From: Dryomyza anilis
Taxonomy: Eukaryota; Arthropoda; Insecta; Diptera; Dryomyzidae
NCBI GenBank assembly: GCA_951804985.1
Contig: OX638132.1
Span: forward strand, 84,510,696-84,574,695
Length of the DNA stretch: 64,000 bases
Direction: 5' to 3'
Shown here: positions 57,192-64,000 of the stretch, one piece after another
Layout of the letters: each line of letters opens with the position of its first letter
Position numbering within the stretch: the first letter of the stretch is position 1
Notes under the pieces: model-generated
The model's input: the letters and a program-made list of their open reading frames with translations, nothing else
Databases searched by the model: none
Told to the model about the DNA's origin: nothing
Translations under genes and position numbers: made by a program

Positions 57192-57560
57192 ATTTTGATA
57201 ATCCTAACTATCATAATTACACCTACTTTAAAATTTCCCATGTGATCTAACCTTCCCAACTGGTTTTTTGTTTGCTTGAAGACACTTTTGCTACTTTCGA
57301 TTCAGGTGTCGGATTTACGCTAATAATCGACATATAGTATTGCCTGGCAAGGTTAAATTGTCCTCGCGTCCATGACGGACATTAATGCCGCTTATAGCGC
57401 ACGCTAATCCTGAAAAATATGCATTGCATGGCGCGCACATAATGAGCTGCAACATACACATCATGGTCAAAATGCACAGTGGGCAGTGGCATGTGAAATA
57501 CATTAATTATTAATTATTTTTGTTGTCAATATTTTAAAAATATAATGTTTTGGAAAAATT
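57192..57560. other. Intergenic DNA
   Basis: Mixed sequence with GCATTGCATGGCGCGCACAT near 57420 and no supported exon. Confidence 0.4.
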
Positions 57561-59215
57561 TGAAGAGTTATTGAACGATTTATTTTTATTTTTCATTAAA
57601 ATGCTAAAATTCAACAATTTTTATTTTATAACAATTAAAATATTTTTTGCAACATTTTTCTTTGTTTCAAACTTTCAATATGTAAAAAATAAACTTTAAA
57701 TGATTTTGTTTTAAAATTTTATATAATTTATACAAAATATTAGTAGTTTCTCATTAAAAATTCAAATTTTCACTCAAATTCATTCTAGTTTTAAATTTTC
57801 ACACAAATTTGCCCAAATAATTCAAATATTCACTAAAAATTTAAATTTTCGCTAAAAATTTAAATTTTTACTAATACCAAAATAATTTAAATCTTTCTTT
57901 AAAAATTGGAATTTTCATTCCAGCATCAGAGATTTGACAGATAGCTGACGTTATGAAATGCATTTTGACATTCACAAAATATTTTTTTCAAAAATGGATT
58001 TTTTGACCCCCTTTGGGGGGAGCTGGACCACTCCAAAGCCATCAGCCTTCTAATGATGTCCGCTATCGATTTCCGAAATAAAAATGTTTGGGTCATAAAT
58101 GGGTTTTTGAACCCCTTTAGGGGGACCGGGACCACTCTAAAGGGTACCATTAGCATTCTAATGGTGTCCGCTATCGATTTCCGTAATAAAAATGTTTGGG
58201 TCATAAATGGGTTTATGACCCCCTTTTGGTGGTCCTTGACCAATCCAAATGGTACCATTAGTCTTCTAATGAGGTTCGCTATCCATTTCCGTAATAAAAA
58301 ATGTTTGGACAAAAAGTGGTTTTGTTACCATTCGATTTCCCTCGATGTCTGCTACCGATTTCTGCAATAATTTTTTTTTCGGTATTTTTATCACTAAAAA
58401 ATCAAGTTTTCTTTATAAATTCACATTTTCTTTAAAAAAATATCAAAATTTCTATAAATATTTTAATTTTACTTATAATTAAAATTGTCTCTAAAAATTC
58501 ACATTTTCTCTAAAAATCTAAAATTTCTCAAAAAATTCAAATTTCACTAAATCCAAAATTATTCAAATATTACTTTAAGATTTACAATTTTCACTGCAGA
58601 TTCTAAGTTCCACTAATAATTCAAATTTTCAATAAAAATTAATATTTTTATTCTATATTCAAATTTTTATTTTTCCTCAAACATTTAAATTTTTACAAAA
58701 CTTTCCATTGTTAACTAAAAACATTCCCAAATCTTCACTTAAAATTCAAATTTTCTATAAAAAATCAAATTTTCTAAAAAAAAAATCAAATTTTCTCTAA
58801 AACAAAAAAAAGAGCCCAAGTCTTAATAATCTAATTATCTATAAAAAATAACATTTTCTTTATAAATTTACATTTTCTCTACAAATTTAAATTTTCTCTA
58901 AAAATTCATTTCGCTATAAAAATTAAAAATATCTCTAAAAATTAAAATTGTCTCAAAAATTAAAATTTTCTCTAAAAATTTCACATTTTCTGTAAAAAAA
59001 TGTCTCTAAGAAATCAAATTCTATCTAAAAAATCAAATTTTCTCCAAAAATCAAAAATTTTACTGAAAATTCAATTTATACTAAAATTTTTATTTTTTTT
59101 AATTTAGACAAAAAAAAATTAATTTTCACTTAAATTCAATATTTATTAAAAATTAAAATGTTCACTAAAAAAAGAATACACATTTTTACTCAAATTTCAT
59201 ATATTCACTTCAAAT
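57560..59215. repeat. Degenerate AT-rich repeat tract (AAATTTTCTCTAAAAATTC units)
   Basis: Most of this stretch is made of short, drifting copies of AAATTTTCTCTAAAAATTCA, interrupted by the tandem repeat at 57985-58380. It looks like an old satellite-like array. Confidence 0.65.
57985..58380. repeat. Tandem repeat of about 110-bp units
   Basis: Three to four copies containing TTTGACCCCCTTT-like, CTAATGATGTCCGCTATCGA and TTTCCGTAATAAAAATGTTT parts. Units are divergent but in constant order, and open frames on both strands follow from the period. Confidence 0.85.
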
Positions 59216-60184
59216 TAGCATGAAATAACATTTGTTATTTTATTTATTTTTAACCGTTCTACTGTGCACCACATTATAGACGCCCTTTAAAGCAGCCGCT
59301 CCTGTGTCGTAAAACCGGCTCTTTGCATACAACAGCTTCGCAGTGGCGCAATTTAATTTTTTTCTGTTGTTGTTCGCATAGCAGCCACGACATGTGGAGC
59401 CAGAGGGATGCATCAATTAGATGATTTATTTATGCACAAACACTGAACGAAGAATAAATAATTCGCTCAACCAAAAATGCGTCGCAGCCGCGAAATAATG
59501 TGTTTCGGGTGACCATGAGGATTCACATGGCAGCTACAATGGATGGACAACACGATACACACCGAACAACATACTACGTTGTTTCTAATGTATGATATGC
59601 CTACCTTCTTTGTAGGCGTAACCTTAGGTCTGCCGCCCCCTCCCAATCGGCAACATGTCGTCGGACAAACATGCATTTGTTGCAGCATGTTTTGTGGCTG
59701 GCAGGTTCAAGGATTGCGAAGTATATCGAACAATAGGTTGAATTTATAATCAACAACAACAACATCATCATCATCAGGAGCCGCAACAAAATCAACAACA
59801 GCGCACCAGCAACAATGCAAACAACAATCGGCACATGTTAGACTTCAATGGCAATGGTTTCGCACTCCATCAGATGCACTACTTATTGATCTATGTTGCC
59901 CCATAATCAAGTCTATTGGCTTTATTATTATTATTATTTTTAAATTGAAATAATAAATCAAGTGTCACGAACTTCTATCGATTCACCATCAAATTGATTA
60001 CAATAAACAATTTGTGGTTTTAATTTTGAAATTCCAGAACCAAAAACATATATATTTTATATTTGCAATAATTTCACATCATGTCACAAAAAGAATTTAA
60101 GTTCACTTTATTTTTGATTTGTTTTCCTGTGGAACATTTCTACGGGACTCGAGGATACTTATTTGGGCTGCATATTTAGTTTTT
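59216..60184. other. Intergenic DNA with a GC-richer patch
   Basis: A mixed patch at 59280-59860 has CAACAACAACATCATCATCA near 59750 and a GGCGGCAG-type minus strand. Short frames there do not look coding. The rest is AT-rich. Confidence 0.35.
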
Positions 60185-60599
60185 ATACCCAACACTAAGA
60201 GAGAAAGGGTATATGCCGTTTGTAACCGGTAGAATGAGTTATATGCGATATAGCGATGACCGTCTGTATTTCTGCCTGTTGGTTGAAATCACGATTACAG
60301 TAAAACTAGAAGATCTAGTTGAAACTCCTAATTTAGATTACTTATAAATCTATGCTGTTTGATATTGATAATGGGAATAATCGGTTAACTGTGACCTGTG
60401 AACTGACCACTTATGTTTTAATATCTCATATTATCTGACATCTAATTGAATTTACCTCTTTACCGATCGAAGTAAATATTTTTTGCTTAAATATATAATG
60501 ACTTATGGTCAAATATATAAAAGAATGATTTCATTCGAAACGGTTTGATGGGTAGTTCCCGATAAAAATCGAAATTCGGTACATTTATTCATTCGAACA

Positions 60600-60823
60600 T
60601 ACACCCAGAAAAAAAATCCCTAAAATCCCATTAAAATTGGTCAATAGGACAATTATTGATTTAATAGTAAACAAAAAATAAATCTTTTCATATAAACTCA
60701 AGGGCAATGTAATGGTATTTTCTAGTATTTAATGGTATTTTCCGATTAAAATAATAATTTATCCTATTGACTATTTTTAATTGTATAAAACTATTATTTA
60801 TATAGTATATTTTTCTGGGTGTA
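60600..60823. mobile_element. MITE with TACACCCAGAAAAA ends (a)
   Basis: The left end TACACCCAGAAAAA and right end TTTTTCTGGGTGTA are inverse. It is 224 bp, AT-rich inside, and sits at the junction between copy 3 and the element at 60824. Confidence 0.8.
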
Positions 60824-62924
60824 TGGGCATTTCCAGAAAAACGTCAACCATGACCGAAAAATTCAAAATGCCCAAATCTTTGAAATAACGATGGAACTTA
60901 AATATCTGTATCTAAATATCAGAAAAGAAATTTTTATTCCATTAACGGTAACGCATAAAAAAATACTCATTAAGTTACGTTACTTTGAAATATGTAAATA
61001 TACCAATTTTCCATGTATTTTGAGTAACCAAATTAATTAACTTTAAAGACATATAGATACAAAATATTATTTTCTGTTTTTTCTGGTAACATTAATAATT
61101 ATTTCTAAAGCTTAAAAATAATTATTCAAATTAAATTAACGGAAAATTTTCAATTTTTGTATAAGGGTTTTCGATGTCTAGTCCGGAACCAAAAAGATAC
61201 AATTATTAACATAGTAAAGAGTTTCTAAAGCAGAATTTCCTCGGCATTTCCAAAAATGTAAACATCATTTTCCTAGTAATTCTACACTCAGAAGAAAATG
61301 TACCATTAAGTACTTTATGGTACCGCCATTGATCTTATGGTTCATGTATTAATAGTTTTTTCTTTTTAAATCAACAGTTTTCTAATTAATTCAATAGTAT
61401 TTGAAAAATTCAATACCATAAATTTAAATATTTCAATATTATTATTTTAAATAGAATAAATACTGTTGTTTTAATGGTTTCCTCCTATAATAATAAACGT
61501 GGTGTAAAAAAACATAAAACGAATACAAACATGTTCGTTTTGTACGTCATTCTTCGTGTTTACTCAAAATGGTCGCATGTATTTTTTTTGTAATAATCCA
61601 CATTATTAAACGTGACATTGGTAAGAACTCAATGTATTTAATGTAAATAAATTATATTTATATATTTATTTATATTTTTATTTATATTTTTATTTATTAC
61701 AGAATATAAATAATACATCGATCTTCTATTATGGTAACAGACTCAAAAATAACTGCAGACTCTAGTACTACAATCAATTATAGGAAACCAAAGCAAATTA
61801 AATGTTTTATAATCTTTTGCAGCAAGAAGTATCGTTTTATGTGTGTGTTGTAAAAATGAATATCAATTTCGACATTTGAATAAAATAATATATACAATAA
61901 ATTAACTAAAATACATTTTTGTATTATGGAAAATGTAATACGACAATACCATAAAATTAATAATACGTATCATTAAATTTGTACAGGTCTTTCTTATTGT
62001 AATTAAAATATCACATTATAAAATTTATGGTACAACCACACATTGTATTAACAGTTTCAATATTACTGAACTAATGCGACGCATCCTATTGACCAATTTT
62101 AATGGTATAAATTATTGTTTTACTATTGAAATACTATAAATTTACCATGATTTTTTCTGGGTGTAGAAAAATTTTGACAGCTAATTGTAATCGGTCCCGT
62201 CCGGAACTTTGAGTACCAAAAGTGTAAAACTTAAGTATAAAAAATATCAATTTTTTTTTTCAAAAAATGTAAAAAAAAATAATTTCGTAATAATGATTAG
62301 TGATGTTGTCATGTACACAATTATTTTTAGCAATAAATCGTAGTGCAAATTTCTATACGGAACGTACGGAATTATTCTGCGATTTATTATGAAATAACTG
62401 TAAGTTTAAGAAACAAAGTGTATATACACAAAAATAAAGCAAATTGTCTCAGCTTTGTTCAGAGATAATTCAAAAAATATATTGTACGCAAAAAGTATTT
62501 TTAGAATAAAAATCGTACTGATAATTTTTATACGAAATTTTTTGTCCCGTCCGGAATGTCCCTTCCGAAAATTTTCTGTGATTTATTATGAAAAAACTAT
62601 AAACTTTAGAAACAAAGTGTAAATGTACAAAGAAAGCACGTTATTTCAACTATTTTTTAATTTATTTCAAAAACTATTTGTACGCAAAATTCGCTGACTT
62701 TTTGGAATATCCATATGAACCTTGATATTTAGTTCCGTTTTTATTCCGTCCGGAACTCCCACCTTTTTATTTATATCTTTTGAGCTACCGTATAGAAGAT
62801 GCTTAGTCCTATTTAAATACTAAATATATGCTTAAAAATAATCAAGTAAATTCATTAATTTTCCTTCGAGATATTAAAGTTTTAAGTGTACGAATGTCCC
62901 GTCCGGAATCCCAGGAAATGCCCA
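60824..62924. mobile_element. Element with GGGCATTTCC(A/T)G ends and CCGTCCGGAA motifs
   Basis: GGGCATTTCCAG at the left and CAGGAAATGCCC at the right are inverse with a single change, and ATAT-like bases flank both. Inside, (CC)GTCCGGAA recurs at about 61181, 62197, 62547, 62746 and 62898. It contains MITE b (61283-62165). No ORF is recognised. Confidence 0.6.
61283..62165. mobile_element. MITE with TACACTCAGAA / TTCTGGGTGTA ends (b)
   Basis: TACACTCAGAAGAAAATGTACC at the left is roughly inverse to the right end ATGATTTTTTCTGGGTGTA. It is related by its ends to MITE a. The interior is AT-rich, with TATGGTA and ACCATAA phrases in both orientations. Confidence 0.65.
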
Positions 62925-63032
62925 TATGGGTACTGAAATGATTCTATTAAGATTACAGTTTACAAGCACATAATTTCAGAATTTGTAAACCCTGGGGACA
63001 GCTGCACCATTCCAAAAGGTAACCACACATGT

Positions 63033-63228
63033 TTCAATTAGTTATCAATATTCTTGGATATGGATTTATTTCGACTATTTTCGAATAATTTATTTAGTAT
63101 TTAAAAAGAATTATTTGGTATATTTACTTAATTAACAAAAAAAATGATTTTTAATTCGTTTGGATTTTGAGTTTTTAATTGACATATCTAACTCAAAATT
63201 GTTTAACGAGCAATCCAACTAAATTTAG
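63033..63228. other. AT-rich DNA
   Basis: Nothing recognised. Confidence 0.4.
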
Positions 63229-63377
63229 GATGTGTGCGATTTGAACTAAATTGTGTGAACTAATGTACTAATTGTGCTAAATTATGTAAAGTGACCGATA
63301 ATGCAGCATGTACAATTATCACAGCGTCTTGTGGCAGCGCACAAAATGTCCACTGGAATTCGAATTCGCACACATCC
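63229..63377. mobile_element. Short MITE related to the 39.5-kb element
   Basis: GGATGTGTGCGATTTGAACT at the left and ATTCGAATTCGCACACATCC at the right form inverted ends like those at 39.5 kb, with a different interior that has CACAGCGTCTTGTGGCAGCG. Confidence 0.65.
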
Positions 63378-63889
63378 TCCAGTCTATTTTTATATGAGGA
63401 ATTTTAATTTCGATCAACATGGTTTTTAGAACATATCCGATTACTTAAAAAAATTTAAATTTAAAAGAAAATATAGAGATAGGTTCTTTGCAATTTATTG
63501 TTTTCTCTAACAGCCTTATTCTGGCACGAGTCACAAATTCAAATCGATCATAATAGTGCGCTTTGTCACAATTGTCACAATTTTGTATTCTGTCAGTTTT
63601 ATTTTCTATGTATATTGACGTAAAAGTCTTAATCAATGGTCATTTGTATCAATTGTTATTGATAACAATTGTCATTACTCGCTAGAATAGGTCTGTAAAT
63701 GTAGTTATTTTTAAATAAGTTTCAATTTCATTGTTTATTAATATTGATTTAATCTGTATATTCGTAAAATTCTAATCATTATATTTTAAATATACCTGAT
63801 AAATCCTGATTTGGAAAAATTGTATTAATTAAATTTTAAATATTCCTAATAAAATTCCGCCATCTATGTTCAGCTAACAGAGAGCACAC

Positions 63890-63999
63890 TAAAGTAAAAA
63901 CTTAAGTGATGAAATCGGACACTTCAATTTTGTGCTGTGAAACTTTTATTCACACTTAAGTATAGTAACAGGAAAAATCGACACTTAGGTGTGCACTGT
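63890..63999. repeat. Palindromic repeat at the window edge
   Basis: GCACACTAAAGT at the left and ACTTAGGTGTGC at the right are imperfect inverse copies, with ACTTAAGTG units between. It may be a small MITE, but the window ends here. Confidence 0.4.
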
Positions 64000-64000
64000 G

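Larger units (their letters stand above)
60185..63032 (+). mobile_element. ATACCC element copy 3, split by nested insertions
   Basis: Starts ATACCCAACACTAAGAG and follows the family to about 60599, then resumes at about 62925 (ATATGGGTACTGAAATGATT) and runs to GTAACCACACATG at about 63030. The hairpin end is missing. The 2.3 kb in between are nested elements listed separately. The alignment to copy 2 makes the insertion point clear. Confidence 0.7.

Noticed and set aside
58053..58370. ORFs on both strands with repeated VIRFRNKNVW-like phrases
   Set aside because: Generated by a tandem repeat of about 110 bp; no start or conserved domain.
59467..59834. Minus-strand ORFs, one with a GTAGGC donor-like end
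   Set aside because: Low-complexity Met/Leu runs from ATG repeats (CATCATCAT on plus), no partner exon found.
1..64000. CRISPR arrays, operons, ribosome binding sites, riboswitches, viral genes
   Set aside because: The window is eukaryotic nuclear DNA. The tandem repeats have no unique spacers of constant length, and no retroviral gag/pol/env-like or other viral reading frame was recognised.

Overview
The window is nuclear DNA of a higher fly (Diptera: Brachycera). The evidence is the AT-rich background with short GC-richer exons ending in fly-preferred codons, the Gln/Ala/His tracts in proteins, introns from about 60 bases to several kilobases, and gene families whose closest known members are insect. 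The species cannot be fixed from sequence alone; a non-Drosophila acalyptrate or related fly is a guess. No bacterial, organellar, CRISPR or viral feature was seen.

Four protein-coding genes can be reconstructed. (1) 12094-13257 (+): an intronless two-pore-domain potassium channel of 387 residues with atypical residues in both selectivity filters. (2) 15287-20532 (+): a six-exon gene for the fly homologue of human C2orf69 (UPF0565), a mitochondrial serine-hydrolase-like protein with a GFSKG nucleophile elbow. Its TGA stop is followed by C and by 154 more in-frame codons, which makes it a candidate stop-codon readthrough gene. (3) 28469-30091 (-): a two-exon gene for a 208-residue signal-anchored protein that carries only the N-terminal Cys-rich domain of glucosidase II beta. 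(4) 40291-55420 (-): a four-exon gene spread over 15 kb, encoding a 324-residue secreted protein that I do not recognise. A possible decayed small secreted protein gene lies at 36938-37269 (-). The genes share no evident pathway and do not form an operon-like unit.

Most of the rest is AT-rich intergenic or intronic DNA full of non-autonomous mobile elements. These include terminal-inverted-repeat and foldback elements (4.9, 22.6, 24.0, 24.7, 26.8, 35.1, 39.3, 39.5, 41.1, 46.4, 52.7 and 60-63 kb), a tRNA-derived SINE family with clear target-site duplications (37.6 and 54.0 kb; partial copies at 9.3 and 35.1 kb), degenerate LINE fragments (14.2, 18.1 and 42.3 kb), and three copies of an ATACCCTACAC-ended element with a GTCT-rich core (49.0, 56.5 and 60.2 kb). 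Several minisatellites are also present, the largest being a 15-bp repeat at 10.0-10.76 kb with a 299-bp higher-order period.

GC-richer islands without convincing ORFs (8.28-8.65, 32.4-32.9, 33.95-34.27, 43.3-44.0, 51.25-51.55 and 55.5-56.3 kb) are the best candidates for promoters, untranslated exons or enhancers. All gene models were made by reading splice sites and frames by eye; no search or alignment was run.
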